A stretch of DNA of 5,320 bases from Methanobacteriota archaeon (GTDB lineage: Archaea; Thermoplasmatota; Poseidoniia; Poseidoniales; Poseidoniaceae). The notes beneath the pieces are model-generated. The model saw nothing but the letters and a program-made list of their open reading frames with translations. It did no database searches and had not been told where the DNA came from. Location: NCBI GenBank assembly GCA_018645535.1, contig JABGWN010000233.1:1-5320 (forward strand), written 5' to 3'. The position numbers and the translations under genes were made by a program. Of this stretch, positions 1 to 5,320 are shown piece after piece; the stretch's first letter is position 1, and every line of letters starts with the position of its first letter.

Positions 1-987
1 CCGAAAGCGCCTAGACCTCGATTACCAAACTGGTTTCGTACTAAACTTCCATCTGGGAAGGAGCAGCAAATGTTCAATGAAACAATGGACGCTGTAAAAG
101 ACAACAAACTCCACACTGTTTGCCAAGAAGCAAAATGCCCGTATATTCACGACTGTTGGTCAAGTGGTGACGCAACCTTCATGATTGCAGGAAAAGAGTG
201 CACTAGAGGTTGTCGGTTCTGTGCAGTTGGAACACGTAAAACACCGCCTCCGCTCGATCAAGAAGAGCCCCAGCATCTTGCAGAAGCTGTGTCTTCAATG
301 AACCTAAGACATGCTGTAATCACAGTTGTCAACAGAGATGACCTAGAAGATTCAGGATCTGACCACTACAAAAAATGCCTCGATGCTGTAGCAGAATCTT
401 CTCCCGAGGTCACACTTGAGTTGCTCTGTTCAGACCTTGCCGGAGATGTGGACGATTTGGCTCACCTCCTAGAGGCAAGCCCACTCATCGTTTTCGCCCA
501 TAATGTGGAATGCGTTCCAAGACTCGATTCCATCGTACGTGATCCGAGAGCATCGTTTGAACAATCGATTATGATACTCAAGGAAGCTAAACGACTCCGC
601 CCTGACATGATTACTAAATCATCGATTATGGTTGGTGTTGGTGAAACCGACGAAGAAGTCCTAGAAGCCATGCAACTACTACGAGATGCGAAGGTCGATT
701 TACTGACAATAGGACAGTATCTTGCGCCATCTAAAAACCACCTCACAGTCGATAGATTCCCTGAACCTGAAATGTATGATTTATGGGCGGAAGCGGCGAT
801 TGAAATGGGCTTTTCAGGCGTGGCTTGTGGACCACTTGTCCGCTCGTCCTACAAGGCAGGATTGCTTGTGCGTAAGACGCTCGATTCGACAAACCAAGAA
901 GAAATGCCCGGGGCTTATGTGAAAGTACAACCCTTAGCAATTCACCAACATCCCTTAAACCCGAGTCATGGTGAGGTGAACCAATGA
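1..987 (+). CDS. lipA: Lipoyl synthase LipA (radical SAM), 5' end outside the window
   Basis: LipA inserts two sulfur atoms into C6 and C8 of an octanoyl group bound to a lipoyl domain, using S-adenosylmethionine and two [4Fe-4S] clusters. Numbering visible codons from base 1, the auxiliary-cluster CX4CX5C motif is C41, C46, C52. The radical SAM CX3CX2C motif is C67, C71, C74 (ECTRGCRFC). RSSY at 281-284 supplies the serine ligand of the auxiliary cluster. Also present are VNRDDL, HNxExVPR, GVGETDEE and TIGQYLxPS, all LipA hallmarks. The frame is open from base 1, and codons before ATG 70 encode the conserved LipA lead-in (RLPNWFRTKLPSG), so the true start lies upstream. At least 328 residues are visible. 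The tail after RSSY (44 residues) is longer than in E. coli LipA as I recall it. The stop overlaps the E1 alpha start (ATGA). The family call is near certain; variant residues are listed as findings. Confidence 0.96.
   Translation, partial: PKAPRPRLPNWFRTKLPSGKEQQMFNETMDAVKDNKLHTVCQEAKCPYIHDCWSSGDATFMIAGKECTRGCRFCAVGTRKTPPPLDQEEPQHLAEAVSSMNLRHAVITVVNRDDLEDSGSDHYKKCLDAVAESSPEVTLELLCSDLAGDVDDLAHLLEASPLIVFAHNVECVPRLDSIVRDPRASFEQSIMILKEAKRLRPDMITKSSIMVGVGETDEEVLEAMQLLRDAKVDLLTIGQYLAPSKNHLTVDRFPEPEMYDLWAEAAIEMGFSGVACGPLVRSSYKAGLLVRKTLDSTNQEEMPGAYVKVQPLAIHQHPLNPSHGEVNQ
973..979 (+). promoter_or_regulatory. Ribosome binding site for E1 alpha, inside lipA
   Basis: GAGGTGA lies 4 bases before ATG 984 and within the last codons of lipA. 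It is complementary to the usual 16S 3' end (UCACCUC). Together with the ATGA stop/start overlap it supports ATG 984 as the E1 alpha start, and it suggests that ribosomes finishing lipA re-initiate here. Confidence 0.75.
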
Positions 988-2225
988 CGGAGAGAAGAAC
1001 GGCGACAACAGCGCCTTACACCATCGGAACTCCTCCGTTTAGACCTGGTGAAGCAGCAGATTTTGGAGGCTCATTCAAGGAGCAACCAGAAGATCTCAAC
1101 AGACCAGATCCAACAACATGTACATCCGACGACACCACATCTCACGCACGAGGCCTCGTTCGAGTTCTCGATGATAATGGTGAAGCAAAGGGTGAATGGA
1201 ATCCTAACCTCGATAAAGCGACAATGATCGAGGGATTGGAGTACATGATGCGCTTGCGAATCTTTGACGACCGGATGATCAAAATGCAACGTACTGGAAA
1301 ACTTTCGTTCTACATGCGTTCATTTGGAGAAGAAGCTATTGCTATTGCACAAACGATGGCATTGAAGGAACAGGATTGGATCTTCCCTTCATATCGACAA
1401 CCAGGTGCTCAATTCGTACGTGGACGAGACATGGTCAGCATGATTTGCCATTGCATTGGCAATACAGAAGACAACGTTCGTGGAAGACAAATGCCAGTCC
1501 ACTACACCTACAAAGAAGGCAGATTTATTTCAATCTCATCTCCTGTTGGCACACAATTCTCTCAAGCGGTCGGCGTAGCAATGGCGAGTGCTTACCAACA
1601 AAAAGACGAGGCTTGTATCACATGGCTTGGAGATGGCACATCTGCTCAAGGTGACTATCACTATGCACTCAACTTCGCATCAACATTCAAGCCGCCTGTT
1701 ATTCTCAACGTCGTAAACAACCAATGGGCAATTTCAACTCACGCTAATCTTGCAACTGGTGGGAAGACCTTCGCTGAGCGTGGCCTTGCTTATGATATTC
1801 CGTCCTTTAGAGTCGATGGAAACGATTTCCTTGCTCTTTACAGCATTACACAATGGGCACGCCAACGAACAGAGGCAGGCCTTGGACCAACGCACATCGA
1901 AATCTACACCTACAGAGCAGGTGCCCATTCATCCTCGGATGACCCATCTGCATATCGTCCAAATGACGAAGCAACATTCTGGCCAGGTGGAGACCCTATT
2001 CAGAGACTGAAAGACCATCTTGTCTCCATTGAGGTTTGGGATGAAGAGAAACATTCTGCCCTTGCTCAGAAGATTGACGATGATGTCATGACTGCATACA
2101 AGGAAGCCTGTGAGTTTGGAGATCTCGCATCAGGACCATATCCACCTGCTTCAACAATTTTCACAGAAGTCTACGAGACCGTTCCTTGGCATATCCAAGA
2201 ACAAAGAGAGGAACTTGGGAAGTGA
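984..2225 (+). CDS. bkdA1: Branched-chain-type 2-oxoacid dehydrogenase E1 component, alpha subunit
   Basis: This is the thiamine diphosphate (ThDP)-binding subunit of the alpha2beta2 E1 decarboxylase, which acts in the cytoplasm as part of the E1-E2-E3 complex. The protein has 413 residues, close to the roughly 410 of Pseudomonas BkdA1. An N-terminal stretch of about 85 residues (PPFRPGEAADF, then GLVRVLDDNGEAKGEWNP) is typical of branched-chain E1 alpha and absent from most pyruvate dehydrogenase E1 alpha. It is followed by TGKLSFYMRSFGEEA, again the branched-chain style. The ThDP/Mg motif begins GDG at 216-218 and closes with NNQWAIS from N245-N246. The active-site loop is YRAGAHSSSDDPSAYR at 310-325 with the conserved histidine H315. 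The start at 984 is set by the GAGGTGA site and the 4-base overlap with lipA. The adjacent E1 beta, E2 and E3 genes confirm the role. Pyruvate or mixed specificity (pdhA-like or acoA-like annotation) remains possible; the branched-chain call rests on motif style recalled from memory. Confidence 0.93.
   Translation: MTERRTATTAPYTIGTPPFRPGEAADFGGSFKEQPEDLNRPDPTTCTSDDTTSHARGLVRVLDDNGEAKGEWNPNLDKATMIEGLEYMMRLRIFDDRMIKMQRTGKLSFYMRSFGEEAIAIAQTMALKEQDWIFPSYRQPGAQFVRGRDMVSMICHCIGNTEDNVRGRQMPVHYTYKEGRFISISSPVGTQFSQAVGVAMASAYQQKDEACITWLGDGTSAQGDYHYALNFASTFKPPVILNVVNNQWAISTHANLATGGKTFAERGLAYDIPSFRVDGNDFLALYSITQWARQRTEAGLGPTHIEIYTYRAGAHSSSDDPSAYRPNDEATFWPGGDPIQRLKDHLVSIEVWDEEKHSALAQKIDDDVMTAYKEACEFGDLASGPYPPASTIFTEVYETVPWHIQEQREELGK
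2206..2213 (+). promoter_or_regulatory. Probable ribosome binding site for E1 beta
   Basis: GAGAGGAA near the end of E1 alpha precedes ATG 2227 by 13 bases, a long spacer. ATG 2230 and ATG 2239 are in the same frame, so the exact start could shift by 1 or 4 codons. The much earlier in-frame ATG at 2110 is not supported, because it would code through the conserved end of E1 alpha and add 39 residues unrelated to the family. Confidence 0.45.
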
Positions 2226-2226
2226 G

Positions 2227-3240
2227 ATGATGGTTGACATGAACATGATCAAATCGCTGAATTCAGCGTTGTCGATTTCCTTGAAAGAAGATCCAAATGT
2301 GGTTATCTTTGGCGAAGATGTAGGATTCTTTGGAGGCGTATTCCGAGTCACTGAAGGCCTTCAAGATGAATATGGAGCACACCGAGTCTTTGACTCACCT
2401 CTTGCAGAAGGTGGCATTGCTGCAATTGCAATGGGTATGGGGCTTAACGGACTTCGTCCTGTTGCAGAAATCCAATTTGCAGACTATATCTTCCCAGCAT
2501 ATGACCAAATTGTCAATGAAATCGCAAAAGTTCGACATCGCTCGGGTGGAGAATTCACAGCACCACTCACATTCCGCACACCTGCTGGTGGAGGAATCAA
2601 AGGCGGACATCATCATTCTCAATCTCCAGAGGCTCAATTCACACACACACCTGGATTGAAAGTCGTTTACTGCTCAAACCCATACAATGCAAAGGGTCTA
2701 CTCTTATCTGCAATTGAATGCAATGATCCTGTCATTTTCTTTGAGCCAAAGCGATGTTATCGAGGTCCATTCTATGGAGACCCGCACAACGTCCCAACAT
2801 GGTCTGGTCATCCAGATGCGGATGTCCCTGAAGGACATTACACCGTTCCTCTCGAACAAGCACGAATTGTCAGAGAAGGAAATGCTTGCACAGTTATTGC
2901 TTACGGAACAATGGTCCATGTTGCAGAACAGGCAATCAAAGATTCAGGAATGGACTGCGAACTCATTGACCTACAGACACTCGTTCCATGGGACAGAGAT
3001 ACAGTTGTCAACTCAATCAAGAAAACTGGACGATGTGTTATCGTCCATGAAGCTCCCAAAACAAGTGGTTTTGGAGCGGAAATGAGCGCATCCATTCAAG
3101 AGCGATGTTTCTATCATCTTGAAGCACCAATTCAACGTGTCACAGGTTGGGACACACCATTCCCGCATACAACGGAATGGGATTACATGCCTAGTCCTCA
3201 GCGAATCGTTGATGCAATAAACAAAACACAGGTGGAATAA
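2227..3240 (+). CDS. bkdA2: Branched-chain-type 2-oxoacid dehydrogenase E1 component, beta subunit
   Basis: This is the partner of E1 alpha. Its transketolase-like pyrimidine-binding domain (about residues 7-185) completes the ThDP active site at the alpha/beta interface, and its C-terminal domain (about 200-330) helps assemble the tetramer and contact E2. From ATG 2227 the protein has 337 residues, the usual size. Visible signatures are FGEDVGFFGGVFRVTEGL, VFDSPLAEGGI, GLRPVAEIQFADYIFPAYDQ, GGHHHSQSPEA from residue 126, FFEPKR, and near the end TGWDTPFPH. The GGVFR and FADYIFPA forms are those of branched-chain E1 beta as I recall them from Pseudomonas BkdA2. The start is chosen because the MIKSLNSAL segment aligns with the family N-terminus; nearby ATGs at 2230 and 2239 are alternatives. 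The gene begins one base after the E1 alpha stop and ends two bases before E2, so coupled translation giving equal subunit amounts is likely. No disrupted motif was seen. Confidence 0.93.
   Translation: MMVDMNMIKSLNSALSISLKEDPNVVIFGEDVGFFGGVFRVTEGLQDEYGAHRVFDSPLAEGGIAAIAMGMGLNGLRPVAEIQFADYIFPAYDQIVNEIAKVRHRSGGEFTAPLTFRTPAGGGIKGGHHHSQSPEAQFTHTPGLKVVYCSNPYNAKGLLLSAIECNDPVIFFEPKRCYRGPFYGDPHNVPTWSGHPDADVPEGHYTVPLEQARIVREGNACTVIAYGTMVHVAEQAIKDSGMDCELIDLQTLVPWDRDTVVNSIKKTGRCVIVHEAPKTSGFGAEMSASIQERCFYHLEAPIQRVTGWDTPFPHTTEWDYMPSPQRIVDAINKTQVE
3231..3236 (+). promoter_or_regulatory. Ribosome binding site for E2
   Basis: GGTGGA sits 6 bases before ATG 3243, overlapping the last codons of E1 beta. It fixes the E2 start, which is also where the conserved lipoyl domain begins. 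Confidence 0.65.
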
Positions 3241-3242
3241 AT

Positions 3243-4526
3243 ATGGGAACATTTGCATTTAAATTACCAGATATCGGAGAAGGCGTCGTGGAAGGCGAAG
3301 TTGTAGAATGGATGGTCTCAGTAGGAGACACCGTCAAAGAAGACGATCCAATTCTCTCGGTCATGACCGACAAAGCAACCGTTGAGATTCCAGCTCCATG
3401 TGACGGAACTGTAAGCAAGATTATCGGAGAGGCTGGAGATATCCTACCAGTCGGTGTAGTTTGCATCGAATTTGATGTTGATGGTGATGGAAACGCTTCT
3501 GCTTCAGACGAAGCGCCTGCAAAGGAAGAAGTTGAATCTAAACCAGAACCGACTCCTGAACCTGTTGCTACTCCAGAGCCAGCACCACAGCCTGTGGTTG
3601 CGCCTGTTTCAGTAGCAGGTCCAGCAGTCGAACGTGCACCAGGGACAAAGCCACTAGCAAGTCCTGCTGTACGACAACGTGCACGCTCTGCTGGTGTTGA
3701 TTTGTACCATGTTGCAGGATCAGGTCCTGCAGGAAGAATCACTCATGCCGATCTCGATGTCCATCTAAGCGGTGGCGCAAGTCGTGCAAGTTCATCGATG
3801 CCAGTCGGTGGAAGCGCACGTGTTGCTAAGAACGGAACTGAAGACATCAAAGTTATCGGTCTGCGAAGAAAGATTGCTGATTCAATGATGGCATCATATT
3901 CGACGATTGCTCACTTCTCATATTTTGAAGAAGTTGATGTCACCGAATTAGAGGCGCTTCGACAACATCTCAATGCAACTCGACCAGATGGTGCTCCGAA
4001 GTTGACATATCTTCCGTTCATTATGCTGGCTTTGGTCAAAGGTCTTGGACAACGTCCAGAATGCAATGCTCTCTATGATGATGAGGCTGGAGTCGTAACC
4101 CGATATGAAGGCGTTCATCTTGGAATCGCTACTCAAACCGAACGTGGATTATACGTTCCAGTTGTCAAGCATGTTGAAGCAATGGACATTTGGTCTGCTG
4201 CTGCTGAAATGGGACGTGTCACTCAAGCAACTCGAGATGGTAAGGCTGGAGCCGATGACCTCTCAGGTTCAACATTCACGATCACAAGCCTAGGCCGCAT
4301 GGGTGGCCTTGGTGCAACACCAATCATCAACAAACCAGAAGTTGGAATCCTTGGAGTCCACAATGCCAAAGACCGTGCGGTCGTTATCGAAGGACGTGTT
4401 GAAGTTCGTCGAATCATGAATCTATCATCATCTTGGGATCATCGAGTCGTAGATGGACACGATGGTGCAAGTCTTGTTCAGTTGCTCAAGTCTATGCTTG
4501 AACACCCTGCTACAATCTTCATGTGA
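3243..4526 (+). CDS. bkdB: Dihydrolipoyl acyltransferase, E2 core of branched-chain 2-oxoacid dehydrogenase
   Basis: E2 forms the oligomeric core of the complex and transfers the acyl group from lipoyl-lysine to coenzyme A. The 427-residue protein has the classical layout. One lipoyl domain spans about 1-80, with the lipoylation site K44 in MTDKATVEI. A flexible, acidic then Pro/Ala-rich linker spans about 85-135 (PEPTPEPVATPEPAPQP). The peripheral subunit-binding domain spans about 137-175, from PLASPAVRQRAR to GSGPAGRITHADL, and docks E1 and E3. The catalytic domain spans about 205-427, from VIGLRRKIADSM to the active-site DHRVVDG, with H400 and D404. LRRKIA, HFSYFEE and NLSSSWDHRVVDG match, from memory, Pseudomonas BkdB. 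There is only a single lipoyl domain, and the C-terminus ends at IFM with no extension. It lies between E1 beta (2-base gap) and E3 (10-base gap). K44 is the presumed target of the LipA encoded upstream. Pyruvate-type E2 is the main alternative. Confidence 0.95.
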   Translation: MGTFAFKLPDIGEGVVEGEVVEWMVSVGDTVKEDDPILSVMTDKATVEIPAPCDGTVSKIIGEAGDILPVGVVCIEFDVDGDGNASASDEAPAKEEVESKPEPTPEPVATPEPAPQPVVAPVSVAGPAVERAPGTKPLASPAVRQRARSAGVDLYHVAGSGPAGRITHADLDVHLSGGASRASSSMPVGGSARVAKNGTEDIKVIGLRRKIADSMMASYSTIAHFSYFEEVDVTELEALRQHLNATRPDGAPKLTYLPFIMLALVKGLGQRPECNALYDDEAGVVTRYEGVHLGIATQTERGLYVPVVKHVEAMDIWSAAAEMGRVTQATRDGKAGADDLSGSTFTITSLGRMGGLGATPIINKPEVGILGVHNAKDRAVVIEGRVEVRRIMNLSSSWDHRVVDGHDGASLVQLLKSMLEHPATIFM

Positions 4527-4529
4527 GGT
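4525..4529 (+). promoter_or_regulatory. Ribosome binding site for E3
   Basis: GAGGT begins inside the TGA stop of E2 and lies 7 bases before ATG 4537. The close stop/start arrangement supports translational coupling of E3 to E2. Confidence 0.65.
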
Positions 4530-4536
4530 TATTAGA

Positions 4537-5320
4537 ATGAAAACACGTCAATGCAAAGTTTTGGTTATTGGTGCTGGACCTGGCGGCTATGTCGCTGCAA
4601 TCCGTGCTGGACAACTCGGCCTAGATACAGTGATTGTGGAAGGACAACGTGTTGGAGGCACATGTCTTATCCGTGGTTGTATTCCATCGAAAGCACTCAT
4701 TCATGCAGCACATACCTTCCACAAACTTGCAAAGCATGCAGAAAAAGACGGTCACATGGGAATCAGTATCCCTGGACCTGCTGAATTGAACATGGCCAAC
4801 ACTGTGGGATGGAAAGATTCCATTGTTGATCGACTCAACAAGGGTGTTGAAGCACTCCTCAAGAACGCAGGGGTTGAATTGGTCAACGGCTGGGCTGAAT
4901 TCCAGGACGCAAAAACAGTCAAAATCGGAAAAGGCAAGGATGCCTTACTTATTCAAGCAGAGAATGTGATTCTTGCCAATGGATCAATACCAATTGAATT
5001 ACCATTTATGAAATATGGTGAGCACGTTATTTCCTCAAGAGAAGCATTGTCTCTGGAAGAATTACCAAAGCGAATCGCTGTCGTCGGCGGGGGCTATATT
5101 GGACTCGAATTAGGGATCACCTTCCGAATGCTTGGAAGCGAAGTAACCATCATCGAAGCAATGGACTCCGTATTACCAATCTTCGACAAGGAACTCCGAA
5201 GACCACTTGAAATTGCAATAAAGAAGCAAAAGATCAAGGTTCACACTAAAGTATTCGCAAAGGGAATTGAGACAAAGGATGACGGGAGTGTCGACTTATT
5301 GTATACTCCAAAGGATGCTA
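4537..5320 (+). CDS. lpdV: Dihydrolipoyl dehydrogenase E3, 3' end outside the window
   Basis: This flavoprotein reoxidises E2-bound dihydrolipoamide and passes electrons through a redox disulfide and FAD to NAD+. The frame opens with MKTRQCKVLVIGAGPGGY and stays open to the last base, giving 261 complete codons of an expected 460-480. The FAD Rossmann motif GxGxxG is at 12-17. The redox-active pair is C43/C48 in GGTCLIRGCIPSKAL. The NAD-binding GGGYIGLELG motif begins at G184, with the acidic E209 position following in VTIIEA. AIRAGQLG, VEGQ, SKALIHAA and WKDSIVDRL resemble, from memory, the valine-pathway enzyme LPD-Val, in line with the branched-chain genes upstream. The C-terminal interface domain with its His-Glu catalytic pair is beyond the window and cannot be checked. 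Oddities are LANGS where ATGS is usual, IR where the disulfide loop usually has N plus a small residue, and a rise in TTA codons after about base 4940. Other disulfide reductases are unlikely given the context. Confidence 0.94.
   Translation, partial: MKTRQCKVLVIGAGPGGYVAAIRAGQLGLDTVIVEGQRVGGTCLIRGCIPSKALIHAAHTFHKLAKHAEKDGHMGISIPGPAELNMANTVGWKDSIVDRLNKGVEALLKNAGVELVNGWAEFQDAKTVKIGKGKDALLIQAENVILANGSIPIELPFMKYGEHVISSREALSLEELPKRIAVVGGGYIGLELGITFRMLGSEVTIIEAMDSVLPIFDKELRRPLEIAIKKQKIKVHTKVFAKGIETKDDGSVDLLYTPKDA

Noticed and set aside
70..72. ATG with a good upstream GGGAAGGAG (55-63) as the lipA start
   Set aside because: The frame is open to base 1 and the codons before it encode conserved LipA sequence (RLPNWFRTKLPSG), so the start lies left of the window. 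The purine run is coding sequence, although an internal start cannot be strictly excluded.
2110..2226. Longer E1 beta starting at ATG 2110
   Set aside because: It would overlap the conserved end of E1 alpha by 116 bases in another frame, and the added residues do not resemble E1 beta. ATG 2227 gives the normal family length.
2640..2650. Short CA dinucleotide run, just after three CAT codons at 2608-2616
   Set aside because: It encodes THTP in frame and is too short to be a meaningful microsatellite or phase-variation tract.
2395..2659. Shorter open frames on both strands within E1 beta
   Set aside because: They overlap a well-supported gene, show no family motifs, and have compositions typical of out-of-frame translation.
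3540..3600. Repeat array in E2 from recurring CCAGAACC/CCTGAACC-like units
   Set aside because: This is the Pro-Glu/Pro-Ala linker of the acyltransferase, a normal flexible hinge, and not a DNA-level repeat or CRISPR.
3191..3742. Minus-strand open frame of 183 codons opposite E2
   Set aside because: It is antisense to the lipoyl domain and Pro/Ala linker of E2. Its product is low-complexity Gly/Ala/Thr/Ser, as expected from a mirrored linker, and it has no recognisable domain.
4527..4536. Possible regulatory element or terminator between E2 and E3
   Set aside because: The gap is 10 bases and holds only part of a ribosome binding site. No hairpin or T-run is present.

Overview
The window is a compact, single-strand (+) metabolic operon. 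It contains the genes for a branched-chain-type 2-oxoacid dehydrogenase complex plus the enzyme that makes its lipoyl cofactor. The order is lipoyl synthase (lipA, 5' end cut off by the window), E1 alpha, E1 beta, E2 (lipoyl acyltransferase) and E3 (dihydrolipoyl dehydrogenase, 3' end cut off by the window). All five reading frames are intact where visible. No RNA gene, mobile element, CRISPR array, promoter or terminator was found, and there is no gap longer than 10 bases between genes.

Spacing is very tight: lipA/E1 alpha share an ATGA overlap (984-987), E1 alpha/E1 beta are 1 base apart, E1 beta/E2 2 bases apart and E2/E3 10 bases apart. Purine-rich ribosome binding sites of the GAGGTGA type lie inside the end of the preceding gene. 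This points to one transcript with translational coupling.

The proteins form one pathway. LipA inserts two sulfurs into an octanoyl group on the lipoyl domain, and E2 carries that domain with its target lysine at K44. E1 (alpha2beta2, thiamine diphosphate) decarboxylates the 2-oxoacid and acylates the lipoyl arm, E2 passes the acyl group to CoA, and E3 reoxidises dihydrolipoamide with NAD+. The sequence style of all subunits matches, from memory, the branched-chain 2-oxoacid dehydrogenase (BCKDH) of Pseudomonas (bkdA1-bkdA2-bkdB-lpdV) more closely than pyruvate dehydrogenase. The likely substrates are therefore the 2-oxoacids of valine, leucine and isoleucine, although pyruvate use cannot be excluded.

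The organism cannot be fixed from this window because there is no taxonomic marker gene. Base composition looks moderate, without strong GC bias. The tight packing, the GAGGTGA/GGTGGA ribosome binding sites and the presence of lipA with a full complex fit an aerobic, free-living prokaryote. A marine planktonic lineage, including Marine Group II (Poseidoniales) archaea that could have acquired such an operon from bacteria, is a low-confidence guess. I did not find a new biological system. The points most worth checking are the direct lipA-BCKDH fusion into one operon, variant residues in LipA and E3, and a local change of leucine codon use inside the E3 gene.
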